A stretch of DNA of 64,000 nucleotides from Microcoleus sp036705565 (GTDB taxonomy: Bacteria; Cyanobacteriota; Cyanobacteriia; Cyanobacteriales; Microcoleaceae): the NCBI GenBank assembly GCA_036705565.1, contig JAUBUY010000006.1; one strand, given 5' to 3'. The notes under the pieces are model-generated. The model worked only from the letters and a program-made list of their open reading frames with translations. It ran no database searches and was not told the DNA's origin. Numbering within the stretch: position 1 is the first letter of the stretch; each line of letters begins with the position of its first letter. Shown in pieces: positions 21,198 through 30,646 of the stretch. Made by a program: the position numbers and the translations under genes.

Positions 21198-23363
21198 CTA
21201 GAAAGCAAAGTAATTAATCCGAAAGTATAAGCCTTTTTCCTGCAAAGTTCGATCGCCCGATCGAGCATTTATCAAAGGAATACCATAGTCTAAACGCACA
21301 TTCAACCGATCGCCCATCTGCCAAACTAAGCCCAAACCCGCACCCAGAAGTTTATCCGACTCAGGATTCGGCTTTTCTTCCGACTGGTTCCACCCTAGCC
21401 CAAAATCGATAAACGGAGCCACTTGCAACAATCCTTCGACTTCCGGGACACGCCAAACCGGAATTCGCACTTCAGCAGACGCGATCGCACCGCTATCAGT
21501 TAACAGCAAATCTTGGCGGTATCCGCGCACGCTTTGAACGCCGCCGATCCCGATTTGTTCCAGGGAAAGCAGGGGGCGATCGGCTAATTGAATGTCGGAA
21601 CGCACAATCAGCAAGGTTTCTGGCGCTAACAGCCGCACGTACTGGGCTTGTCCGCGCCACGCCAGAAAGCGGCTGTCGGGCCCGCTATCGTTCGCAGTAG
21701 CGCCGAACAGATTAGTGCCGAGGGAGAATTGCGATCGCGCCGCGAACACTTGGTTGGAACTCCGCTGCACGTATTCTTGAAAAAACCGCACAGCCGAAAC
21801 CCGCGTTTCGCCGCGCTCATTTGCTCCCGCCGAAAGCGCAAATCGTTCCCCTGACAGGAATGTATCGCTTTCTTGCCGCGAAAAACTCAGTCCCAAAGCC
21901 AAAGTGCGATCGGGCTTTTCGACAATCGGCTGGCGGTAAGTTAATTCGTAGGTGCGCGATTTCCCCTCAATTTCAGCAGCATCAAACGGTTCCTCGATGA
22001 TGTTGGTGCTAGCAGCACTCGCAGCGAATCCAATCGTGCCGTTGCGCGCGTTGACGGGGACTGTGTAGCTGCCGTTGAATTCATTGCTGCCGTCGGTGTT
22101 AGCATAAGATACCTCTAATCCGTCGCCCAAACCGAGCAAATTTGCTTGATTGATGCGAACACCCCGCCGAAAACTGCCGACGCTGGGCGATCGATTGTTG
22201 TCTGCGAACACTTCAGCGCTAAAGCTGTCTGCTTCTTTGACGCGCACTTCTAAGCGGCTGTTTTCCGGGCGGCTTCCGGCTTGCAATTCGGCGGAAATAT
22301 TGCCAATTAAGGGGTCGAGTTGCAGCATTTGCAAGGCTTCCAGCAAGCGAGATCGGTTGAGGGGCCGTCTGGTGGCGCGTTCAAGGCGCGATCGCACGTA
22401 ATTTGAATTTAAGCGCCTGTTTCCAGTAATCTCAATTTCATCTAATCCGCCTTCGACAATCCGCATTTTCACCACACCTCCTTCTCTCGGAAAGGTTTGG
22501 TTGGCGGGAATTACAGCGCCGGAATTGATGTATCCGGCGGCTACATATTTTTGAGTAACGGCTGCTTCGGCTGCGATCAGTTCGGCAAAGGTGATTTCGC
22601 GGCCGGCAAACTGTTGCGTAACTTCTGCGAGTTCGCGATCGCTAAAAGCTGTGTTGCCCTCAAATTCAAAGCGATCGACCCTAATTGTACCCATAATCCC
22701 CGGTCTATCATCGCCGGGAACAGGTGTTAGCGGGGTTGGTTGGAGGGGAGATGGCGGGGGAGGTTCCGGTGCTGTTGGTGCAGGTAATTCCGGCTCTCTG
22801 GGCTGAATTGGGTTGGGCAGTTGACTGAGTTGCAAAGGTCGATCGATACCCAAATCGGTTTTTTTTCGGTCAATCTTTTCTTCTAGCTTTTGATCTGAAT
22901 TAAAAAGCTCGGTTTCTTGAGTTTTTGTGCTGAAAGTGCGATCCTCTCCGAGGGCTTCGCTAACGGGCTGAGATGTTGCACCCTTGTCAATCAGCCTTGT
23001 ACCGGCGGGCACGATGCCCACCCCACAATCAAACTCACTCGTTGTGGAACAGGCATCTTGCCTGTTCTTGAGAATGGTGTAAGATGTCACATCGACTGAA
23101 TTTGCCGCAGACGGCGGTAAGTCGGGAGTTTCCGCAGCCACCGAGTGTTCTGATTCAGCGGGTAAATGCGTCTTGTCGTCAGCGGTGGCTAAGTCTTCGC
23201 GACTGTCAAGATTAGTGTCGCCTGCGCTGCTAACTGCTGCCAAATCCTCAACATTTGAGGTCAAAATTTCAACTGTGCTAGCGGAGGTTTTTGCTGGTTT
23301 TGCCAACAAAACTAACCCAAAAATTCCAGCGAGTAAAAATAGTTTTTGTGAGGGACCAGCCAT
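21198..23363 (-). CDS. TpsB outer-membrane transporter (ShlB/FhaC/HecB family)
   Basis: A 721-residue two-partner secretion translocator. It has a signal peptide (LFLLAGIFGLVLLAK, residues 8-22), a long low-complexity N-terminal region, a Pro-rich segment (about 190-225) and two POTRA-type domains (about 230-385; FEFEGNTAFSDREL, IEITGNRRL). A 16-strand barrel (about 390-721) contains the lid-lock motif VRGYRQD, and the chain ends in an aromatic residue (YFRINYFAF), the usual BAM signal. Residues about 90-132 are an insert encoded by the dispersed repeat at 22968-23090, in a non-conserved region, and leave the frame open. It heads the minus-strand cluster, so it is the likely exporter of the three TpsA proteins. 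Confidence 0.9.
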   Translation of the reverse strand: MAGPSQKLFLLAGIFGLVLLAKPAKTSASTVEILTSNVEDLAAVSSAGDTNLDSREDLATADDKTHLPAESEHSVAAETPDLPPSAANSVDVTSYTILKNRQDACSTTSEFDCGVGIVPAGTRLIDKGATSQPVSEALGEDRTFSTKTQETELFNSDQKLEEKIDRKKTDLGIDRPLQLSQLPNPIQPREPELPAPTAPEPPPPSPLQPTPLTPVPGDDRPGIMGTIRVDRFEFEGNTAFSDRELAEVTQQFAGREITFAELIAAEAAVTQKYVAAGYINSGAVIPANQTFPREGGVVKMRIVEGGLDEIEITGNRRLNSNYVRSRLERATRRPLNRSRLLEALQMLQLDPLIGNISAELQAGSRPENSRLEVRVKEADSFSAEVFADNNRSPSVGSFRRGVRINQANLLGLGDGLEVSYANTDGSNEFNGSYTVPVNARNGTIGFAASAASTNIIEEPFDAAEIEGKSRTYELTYRQPIVEKPDRTLALGLSFSRQESDTFLSGERFALSAGANERGETRVSAVRFFQEYVQRSSNQVFAARSQFSLGTNLFGATANDSGPDSRFLAWRGQAQYVRLLAPETLLIVRSDIQLADRPLLSLEQIGIGGVQSVRGYRQDLLLTDSGAIASAEVRIPVWRVPEVEGLLQVAPFIDFGLGWNQSEEKPNPESDKLLGAGLGLVWQMGDRLNVRLDYGIPLINARSGDRTLQEKGLYFRINYFAF
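22968..23090. mobile_element. Dispersed inverted-repeat element inside tpsB
   Basis: A nearly complete copy of the element: outer ends CTGAGATGTTGCACCC and GAATGGTGTAAGATGTCA, inner arms GGCGGGCACGATGCCC and GGAACAGGCATCTTGCC. It is translated in frame as ILKNRQDACSTTSEFDCG plus about 20 more residues. Confidence 0.85.
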
Positions 23364-23978
23364 AGGATATAATTATTATCTCGCTTAAGTGGGGGAAAAT
23401 ATTTTCAGGAAGTCAGCACCCTCAAGTAAAAATCAATCTTAACAGCAAAAAAGGAAACAGCCGTCCCAGACCACAGTTTCGCAACTGCTACAAACCAAAA
23501 GGTCGATCGACGGCTGTTCATTTCCCAAGACTTACGCTTCAATCGGGTGATTATCCGAAAAAATATCCTGTAAGTCGATCGTAAACAGTAAAAAAAACCA
23601 AATTTTTTGGTTGCAAAACCTACACTTTCATGCTAACGCAGAGAGCAGAATAGTCCTGGACGCCAGGGTAAACCAGAAACGCGCTACAACTGAGATATGG
23701 CACCCTTCTCAATAATCTTTTTATGAACAGGCAAGATGCCTGTTCCACAATAAAATTCATCTTTTGTGGAACAGGCATCTTGCCTGTTCTTAAGAATAGT
23801 GCAAGATGTGAGTTACAACCCGCAGAGCCACTAAAAAACCCGCTTTCTTTGATTTTGGTGCATCATACCAAATCCGACTTTAATACCCCCTTTATTATTG
23901 AGTCCGCGTCTACCCACCTCCTGTGCGTAGACGCCGTTTCAACCGCCAAGCCTGATAAAGGGGATTGGTAACTTTGAA
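23364..23978. other. Gene-free stretch upstream of tpsB
   Basis: 615 bp without a gene. The part nearest 23364 is the likely tpsB promoter region. The middle holds a complete copy of the dispersed element (23689-23814). Between 23880 and 23965 lies another small inverted repeat (CCCCCTTTATTATTGAG ... TGATAAAGGGGATTGGT). Confidence 0.5.
23689..23814. mobile_element. Dispersed ~125-bp inverted-repeat element (complete copy)
   Basis: Outer arms ACTGAGATATGGCACCCTTC and GAATAGTGCAAGATGTGAGT, inner arms GAACAGGCAAGATGCCTG and TGGAACAGGCATCTTGCC, with an AT-rich centre. No transposase is encoded. Its layout is that of a MITE or a REP-like hairpin element. Confidence 0.85.
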
Positions 23979-24986
23979 TTATGCAGACCGGCCCGCACCA
24001 GCCGCAGCACCCATTTGAGCCCCGTCAGTCAATCCCACCAACTTAGCGCTCAACTCCCACATCCGCTCGCCTTTTTCATCATCGCGGGCCTGGGGAGAAA
24101 CCTTCTGTACAAAAGACTTACCATCTTTTTTCTGGCGGTTCCCCCAACTCCAATAAGCCCCAGATTGCTTGTATTCTGGATCGGCAACCACCATCGCCAG
24201 CCTTTCCCCCGCCAACTCCTGCGACACGTAACCCCCGGTGATATTCTTCTGAAACAGCGGGAACAGCTTCTGAAACAAAGGATAGTGATTGCGGAAAAGC
24301 GGCGTATCCGCAACGCATCCCGGATACAGCGAAGTGAAAGTAATCCCCGTGGATTCGTGAAAGCGGCGGTGCAATTCCCGCATCGTCAGCACGTTGCAAA
24401 CTTTGCTATCTTTGTAAGCCTTGACGGGTTCAAACTTCTTGCCGTCAACCATCGAAATCGGATCTTTGAAACCCGCTTCAAAACCCTCAAACTTGCCTAA
24501 ATCCGGGCGCGGCGGAATCTTCCCGCCCAACTCGTCTGGATTGTGAGTCACGGTTCCCAAAATCACGATTCTCGCATCGGAATAATAGGAAGGCTTCATA
24601 TTTTCCATCATCAGGTTGCACAGCAGGAAATGACCCAAGTGATTGGTAGTCATCGTCAACTCATAACCCTCCGGGCTCCGCAGCGGTTCCTTAATCAAAG
24701 GCATATAAATGGCCGCGTTGCACACCAAAGCGTCCAGAGACCTGCCGCTGGCCTTAAATGCGCGAGCAAACCTACGCACGCTCTCCAAATCGCCCAAGTC
24801 AATCTCCATGATGGAGAAACTGCCTTCAGGTATGCCCAACTCTCGCGCGGCGTCTCCGGCTTTCCGCACGTCCCGACAGGCCATGACTACGTGCCATCCC
24901 TTGTCTGCGAGAGCTTTCGCGCCGTACAAACCGACGCCGGAGGAAGCGCCGGTAATGATAACCGTTGATTTGTGATTTTGTGCCAT
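23979..24986 (-). CDS. por: Light-dependent protochlorophyllide oxidoreductase
   Basis: A 335-residue short-chain dehydrogenase of the LPOR family. It reduces protochlorophyllide to chlorophyllide with NADPH and light, a step of chlorophyll synthesis at the thylakoid or plasma membrane. Seen directly: the nucleotide-binding TGASSGVG (residues 12-19), VCNAAIY (about 88), NHLGHFLL, and the catalytic Tyr-Lys pair in AYKDSKVCN (Tyr about 190, Lys about 194). Cys residues expected in LPOR (for example in VCNAA and SLYPGCVAD) are present. The length slightly exceeds the usual 322 residues because of an Ala/Gly-rich C-terminal tail. The gene is monocistronic, with a 685-bp repeat-rich region upstream. 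Confidence 0.95.
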   Translation of the reverse strand: MAQNHKSTVIITGASSGVGLYGAKALADKGWHVVMACRDVRKAGDAARELGIPEGSFSIMEIDLGDLESVRRFARAFKASGRSLDALVCNAAIYMPLIKEPLRSPEGYELTMTTNHLGHFLLCNLMMENMKPSYYSDARIVILGTVTHNPDELGGKIPPRPDLGKFEGFEAGFKDPISMVDGKKFEPVKAYKDSKVCNVLTMRELHRRFHESTGITFTSLYPGCVADTPLFRNHYPLFQKLFPLFQKNITGGYVSQELAGERLAMVVADPEYKQSGAYWSWGNRQKKDGKSFVQKVSPQARDDEKGERMWELSAKLVGLTDGAQMGAAAGAGRSA

Positions 24987-25672
24987 CTTGTTAAAAGCGC
25001 TTCCGCTATGGATTTTTTTCAGGCACTCAAACCCTGAGCTAGCAGCTTGGATGTTTTGAAGTACCCTATGGTTATTAGGATATGAGGAAACGTTCTCGAT
25101 CTCAACTGGGAACCTCTAACTTTTGCACCCAAGCTAGAAATTGGAGGCAGGAGAGGGGAGGCAGGGGGCAGGAGGCAGGAGACGGGAGGCAGGAGCCATA
25201 AGAAGTGTTTTTACAAATAATAAATACTCGTTTTCAACGGGGGATGAAAATTAAATATGAGTCCAACTCCGCCTCTTATTTGGATAAATCAACCATACAT
25301 CTTTTATATCATGTCCAATCGATTGATCGCGATTAAAGACCGGGGCGGGTTTACAGATTTTCCCGTTTCTATTCAATATCTTGGCTCACGGCCCCCTACA
25401 GGAATCATGGTTAATTGACCGGACATGATATTAGGGGCGGGTTGACAATTACAGCATATTCGGTGGTTCGTGAAGTACACTATAAAGCTCTATTGTTGGT
25501 ACATTGTTATGTAGGGTGCGGATCTGCTCATGTTTAATGAAACTTGCAGATTGACTGGTGGATCCGCACCTTACTTACGACAAGGTTGTGTGTACCGCAT
25601 ATACATGGAATATGCTGTATCTATGATGCACATACTCGGTATTTATTGATAAACCCGCCCCTAAAAACTCAA
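24987..25672. other. Gene-free, repeat-rich stretch between por and the OYE gene
   Basis: The por promoter should lie near 24987-25130. Next come GGCAGGA-type heptamers (25145-25200). A copy of the GGGGCGGGTT element follows at about 25340-25440. Last is an inverted repeat built on GTAGGGTGCGGATC / GATCCGCACCTTAC (25511-25572). No coding region was accepted. Confidence 0.5.
25340..25440. repeat. Dispersed GGGGCGGGTT palindromic element
   Basis: Arms GGGGCGGGTTTACAGATTTT and its opposite GGGGCGGGTT... enclose CGTTTCTATTCAATATCTTGG. Related copies lie at 52941-53006 and 60268-60482. Confidence 0.75.
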
Positions 25673-26791
25673 CTAAGAAATAGCTTGAGATTCCTGATAG
25701 GTAGGGAAATCGATATAACCTTCAGGCCCAAAAGAATACCAGACGCCCATTTCAGCAGGCGGATTGAGCGGCCAAGCATTAGTAAAACGCTCTACCAAGT
25801 CAGGATTGCTGATAAAATTCCGACCAAAAGCAATTAAATCCGCAAGTTTGCTGCTCAGGGCAGTTTCAGCCTGTTCTTGAGTATATCCGCAGTTGCCAAT
25901 GAGCGGCCCTGTAAACACATCGCGAAACTCTCCTATCATCATCGGCGTTCCCAATTCATGAAAGCCAAAAGCCAGACCATCTACCAAGTGAAGGTAAGCT
26001 AAATCATAGGCATTTAACTGCTCCGCGAAATACAGAAAATCTTCTCGATAAGTGGGAGAACCCATATCATTGAAATTACCGTTGGGAGACAGTCTAACTC
26101 CCACTCGGTTTGCCGGAAATACTGTGATAATCGCCTCTACAATTTCCTTAAGAAAACGGTAGCGGTTTTCAACTGTGCCGCCATAGGAATCTGTGCGGTG
26201 ATTGGTTTTGGTTTGCAGGAATGTGTCAATGAGATAGCCGTTTGCCGCGTGAATTTCTACACCGTCAAAACCTGCCATTTTAGCTCGTTCCGCCGCCTTG
26301 CGATAATCTTCTACAACTAGGGAGATTTCATCGGTTTCTAGAGCACGGGGAGTTTCGTAGGGTTGTTTGCCTAGAGGTGTATGAATGCCCTCTCCGTTTA
26401 TTTTGATGGCAGACGCTGCAACTGGCAATTGATTGTTTTGATGAAAACTGCTGTGGGAAGCCCGCCCAGTGTGCCAAAGCTGCATGAAAATCGGCGTTTG
26501 GTGGGCATGAACCGCAGTCACAATTTGTTTCCAAGCCTCGCCTTGCTCGTCTGAATAAATACCGGGGGTATTGAGCCAACCATTAGCTTGAGTAGAAACG
26601 ACTGTGGCTTCTGTAATGATTAAACCAGCGGAGGCTCGCTGAGTGTAATACTCTGCCATCAAGGCGTTGGGCATCCGCGCTTCACCGGCTCTGGCTCTCG
26701 TCAGGGGTGCCATGACTACTCGGTTTTTTAAGGGTAAATCTCCGATTTTGAAGGGACTGAGTAGGAGTGGAGAAGTTGTTTGATTGGTCAT
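25673..26791 (-). CDS. Old yellow enzyme family alkene reductase (NemA-like)
   Basis: A 372-residue FMN-dependent ene-reductase of the N-ethylmaleimide reductase branch. Seen: PFKIGDLPLKNRVVMAPLTR (residues 12-31, the FMN-binding first strand), QLWHTGRASH (about 109-118), the substrate-binding HAAN (His/Asn pair, about 183), GYLIDTFLQ, the phosphate-binding region with SYGGTVENR, and the C-terminal ADLIAFGRNFISNPDL. The family reduces activated C=C bonds of enals, maleimides or nitro compounds with NADPH; the natural substrate here is not evident. Full length. It stands alone between por and the CRISPR locus. The alternative, 12-oxophytodienoate reductase-like naming, describes the same fold. 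Confidence 0.93.
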   Translation of the reverse strand: MTNQTTSPLLLSPFKIGDLPLKNRVVMAPLTRARAGEARMPNALMAEYYTQRASAGLIITEATVVSTQANGWLNTPGIYSDEQGEAWKQIVTAVHAHQTPIFMQLWHTGRASHSSFHQNNQLPVAASAIKINGEGIHTPLGKQPYETPRALETDEISLVVEDYRKAAERAKMAGFDGVEIHAANGYLIDTFLQTKTNHRTDSYGGTVENRYRFLKEIVEAIITVFPANRVGVRLSPNGNFNDMGSPTYREDFLYFAEQLNAYDLAYLHLVDGLAFGFHELGTPMMIGEFRDVFTGPLIGNCGYTQEQAETALSSKLADLIAFGRNFISNPDLVERFTNAWPLNPPAEMGVWYSFGPEGYIDFPTYQESQAIS

Positions 26792-26833
26792 AATTTTGAG
26801 GTTTTGTCAACTGAAGAATCTGGGAAATCATAT

Positions 26834-27113
26834 TTAGCAACCGCTGGTGTTATGCTCCCAGGCGCAAGACATCCAAGGGTCGCGAAAATGTAAGCAATCA
26901 AACTCATCAAGCTGTTTACGAATTTGATTTTTTAGCCAAGACTCTTTTTTGTTCAATTTTGTTAAACTCTGGAGAGTATGGCGGTAAATATAATAGTCTA
27001 CACCGTGCTGTTTGAATCAATTCCTGAATCCGACTACTTTTATCAAATGTGAGATTATCCATGAGCACCACCTGTGCTGTGAGTGCTGGAGGTAAACTTG
27101 TTTCCGGCGAAGA
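26834..27113 (-). pseudogene. IS630-type transposase remnant, truncated and frameshifted
   Basis: Read on the minus strand, this gives VVLMDNLTFDKSSRIQELI, then LLYLPPYSPEFNKIEQK, the second and third catalytic blocks (Asp of VLMDN, Glu of NKIEQ) of IS630/Tc1-type DDE transposases. A one-base shift after NKIEQK moves the frame to ESWLKNQIRKQLDEFDC, and the end is abnormal. The N-terminal half with the first Asp is missing; the fragment begins abruptly next to an AGTCAGG tandem repeat (27114-27145). It lies about 90 bp from the distal end of the CRISPR array. It cannot be active. Confidence 0.85.
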
Positions 27114-27147
<34 letters not shown>

Positions 27148-27206
27148 AGAATACCCTCTTTCCTCCTGTCTCCTCCTCTGCTGAATACTGCTGAATACTT
27201 CCGAAA

Positions 27207-30200
27207 GTTTCAATCCCTGATAGGGTTTTAGGTTGTTTTCGGCAAGAACCTCGAAAAGTGAAGCGGATGCAATCGGGTTTCAATCCCTGATAGGGTTTTA
27301 GGTTGTTTTCGGCCAACACCACCCATCTCATCGCCAAACTTTTTACCAGGTTTCAATCCCTGATAGGGTTTTAGGTTGTTTTCGGCGGCATAGCAGGCGT
27401 TGAGCTAGAAGAAGACACGCAAATGTTTCAATCCCTGATAGGGTTTTAGGTTGTTTTCGGCAAGAAAAAAGTTAGTTAGCCAAGTAATTTTATCGAGTTT
27501 CAATCCCTGATAGGGTTTTAGGTTGTTTTCGGCATATTGGTCATTTTGAAAGTATCCATCCTCCATCTGTTTCAATCCCTGATAGGGTTTTAGGTTGTTT
27601 TCGGCAACACGGCTACGCAGTTCTCAAAAAGCTAGGAATCGATCGTTTCAATCCCTGATAGGGTTTTAGGTTGTTTTCGGCTGTCGCCGGGGGAGTAGGG
27701 ACAGTTGAGCAATCCTGCGTTTCAATCCCTGATAGGGTTTTAGGTTGTTTTCGGCTTGATGATAAAATTGAAAACATTACTGAGAGCGTTTCAATCCCTG
27801 ATAGGGTTTTAGGTTGTTTTCGGCGCGTCGATCGCAAATTTGGGCGTAAAATCTTTGCCGCTGTTTCAATCCCTGATAGGGTTTTAGGTTGTTTTCGGCT
27901 CTTCTGCTCCTGGTAAGTAAAATTTATTATCAAGTTTCAATCCCTGATAGGGTTTTAGGTTGTTTTCGGCTGGTAATTCTTGGCGCTGGCGGTGCTTTCG
28001 CTGCGTTTCAATCCCTGATAGGGTTTTAGGTTGTTTTCGGCTTAGCGTCGGGACAATCTGGCGGAGTTTCAGAGCCGCGTTTCAATCCCTGATAGGGTTT
28101 TAGGTTGTTTTCGGCCATCTGCTTACCTGGTATGATTGTTAATGCGCTCCGTTTCAATCCCTGATAGGGTTTTAGGTTGTTTTCGGCTGTCCAGTGCCAT
28201 TTTGTCGGAGGAAGTATTGCGTTTCAATCCCTGATAGGGTTTTAGGTTGTTTTCGGCTTGAGTGCGAACGTCTTCAAGGCTTCCCAGATGATGTTTCAAT
28301 CCCTGATAGGGTTTTAGGTTGTTTTCGGCATGGTGATCCAGCACTACAACTTCAGCAGCAAACGTTTCAATCCCTGATAGGGTTTTAGGTTGTTTTCGGC
28401 CGGGTCGCGGAGCTTTGAGAGGTGTCTGGCAAAAGTTTCAATCCCTGATAGGGTTTTAGGTTGTTTTCGGCAAGCCAGATTCTTGCCTAAAGCAGGAGTT
28501 TGTAGTTTCAATCCCTGATAGGGTTTTAGGTTGTTTTCGGCTAGTACCCCATTCGGCCCCTCAGTGGCGATGGAGAACATATGTTTCAATCCCTGATAGG
28601 GTTTTAGGTTGTTTTCGGCTCTTCTTCTGACTTGTAGGTATAGTGGGCGATATTGTTTCAATCCCTGATAGGGTTTTAGGTTGTTTTCGGCATGAGGAAG
28701 GGCGAGGCGGGTGTTATCAGTACGTGTTTCAATCCCTGATAGGGTTTTAGGTTGTTTTCGGCCCTGAGCAATTTGTTGAGCATCTTGGAGCGAAGCGTTG
28801 TTTCAATCCCTGATAGGGTTTTAGGTTGTTTTCGGCACTTGTATTCATCCGTGCAATAATACTTTTGCCCGTGTTTCAATCCCTGATAGGGTTTTAGGTT
28901 GTTTTCGGCTCTACCAGCTCAGCACCTAAAAGCAATGGCTTCAGTTTCAATCCCTGATAGGGTTTTAGGTTGTTTTCGGCTAATTCTTTATTTGCGATCG
29001 CCTCGGCAACTTCAGCGTTTCAATCCCTGATAGGGTTTTAGGTTGTTTTCGGCGTCCGCAATCGCCATTCAGTTGGTAGTGGATTGGTAGTGTTTCAATC
29101 CCTGATAGGGTTTTAGGTTGTTTTCGGCCATATAATAAAGAGTGGCGGTATAGTTGTTTGGCCGTGTTTCAATCCCTGATAGGGTTTTAGGTTGTTTTCG
29201 GCGTCACCATTTGTAAATATCTTTGAGCTAGTGCAGGTTTCAATCCCTGATAGGGTTTTAGGTTGTTTTCGGCTGAGCCGGCTTGAACCTTGAAACCTTG
29301 CTGTAGAAGTTTCAATCCCTGATAGGGTTTTAGGTTGTTTTCGGCTTTTATAAGCCTGCCGCCACATTGGATAATGCTTGTTTCAATCCCTGATAGGGTT
29401 TTAGGTTGTTTTCGGCGGAAATCGGGGGTGAACATAAAAGGCTACTTCTTAGCGTTTCAATCCCTGATAGGGTTTTAGGTTGTTTTCGGCGGGCGATCGG
29501 CTGTTCTTCAACTTTTTTAAGTTCGTTTCAATCCCTGATAGGGTTTTAGGTTGTTTTCGGCTGCATAGCCTTAGTACCATCCCAATCAACCATCTTTGTT
29601 TCAATCCCTGATAGGGTTTTAGGTTGTTTTCGGCTTGCATCACCCTTACAAAGTCTGGTGCCAAGAAATAAGTTTCAATCCCTGATAGGGTTTTAGGTTG
29701 TTTTCGGCGCAACAGTTCAAGCTCAAGCGCCACAACAATGGGTGCAAATGTTTCAATCCCTGATAGGGTTTTAGGTTGTTTTCGGCTAAAGTCCAGCAAA
29801 CTTTTTTTGCTTGTCTTCTCTGCAGTTTCAATCCCTGATAGGGTTTTAGGTTGTTTTCGGCCTCTCTGGAATATTCCAATTCGGGGTATTGTCCCGTTTC
29901 AATCCCTGATAGGGTTTTAGGTTGTTTTCGGCCCTTAGATGAATCAGGACAAGTATCTGTAATGATGGTTTCAATCCCTGATAGGGTTTTAGGTTGTTTT
30001 CGGCAGTGCGAGCACGGCAGTCCTGGATTGGTCATCCTTGTTTCAATCCCTGATAGGGTTTTAGGTTGTTTTCGGCGCCCCAGTGCTGATTTATCCCAAA
30101 GTAGCCAGAGTTTCAATCCCTGATAGGGTTTTAGGTTGTTTTCGGCTTGTGTACTCCTGTCATTCCCCCTGTAGGAAGCGCGTTTCAATCCCTGATAGGG

Positions 30201-30436
30201 TTTTAGGTTGTTTTCGGCCCCCGATTTTGAGGGTAATGAGTGCTGGAGAGTTTGGGTTTCAATCCCTGATAGGGTTTTAGGTTGTTTTCGGCGTATGAAG
30301 TGGCTGAACAAGCTGGAATTACCCACGGGTTTCAATCCCTGATAGGGTTTTAGGTTGTTTTCGGCAGCCTTGTAGAGGCACAATCACCCCCACCGCCACG
30401 TTTCAATCCCTGATAGGGTTTTAGGTTGTTTTCGGC
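27207..30436 (-). CRISPR. Type I-D CRISPR array, 45 repeats and 44 spacers
   Basis: Counted by eye: 45 copies of a 37-bp repeat starting GTTTCAATCCCTGATAGGG and ending GGTTGTTTTCGGC on the plus strand. Repeat starts run from 27207 to 30400, with unit lengths of 69-78 bp (spacers 32-41 bp). On the minus strand the repeat ends in ATTGAAAC, the usual 8-nt crRNA 5' tag, so the crRNA strand is minus and the leader is at the cas2 side (right). A consensus-like promoter at 30500-30529 points the same way. I saw no variant repeat, not even at the distal (left) end. Cas6 would cut each repeat at the base of the CCCTATCAGGG hairpin. Confidence 0.98.
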
Positions 30437-30646
30437 GGCCGGGGTCTGGGAGGCTTGAAATATAAGGTTTTCAAGGTTCAGTTGCGTCTGACTGCAATCA
30501 ATATACCATTTGAGCGATCGCCCTGTCAAGGGGGCAAATTTCAAATAGACCTCAAACTCTTTCCCAGTAAAGCTTTCAGCATTTGCGTCTGACCCGCATG
30601 AGGTACAAACCACCGCAAACCCAGTCCTGGCAAAGCTCTCAGCCAT
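30350..30646 (-). CDS. Possible small ORF running from the CRISPR leader into the array
   Basis: An ATG at 30646 is preceded by GAGGGGG at eight bases. The frame encodes about 70 residues with a CTSC motif (VVCTSCGSDANAE) before entering the leader-proximal repeat, the newest spacer and the next repeat, where it stops. The C-terminus would therefore change with every spacer acquired. The frame overlaps the leader promoter at 30500-30529, so it may simply be an open frame in leader DNA. Sequence conservation or translation data would be needed to accept it. Confidence 0.25.
   Translation of the reverse strand: MAESFARTGFAVVCTSCGSDANAESFTGKEFEVYLKFAPLTGRSLKWYIDCSQTQLNLENLIFQASQTPAAENNLKPYQGLKRGGGGDCASTRLPKTT

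Noticed and set aside
22917..23099. Plus-strand 60-residue frame with GTGILPVLEN
   Set aside because: The peptide is a translation of the dispersed element, seen again at 23723-23800; it is not a gene.
27613..30383. Open reading frames across the CRISPR array with repeated KTLSGIET or ENNLKPYQGLK peptides
   Set aside because: They are translations of the 37-bp repeat in different frames with random spacers; no ribosome binding site and no conserved protein.
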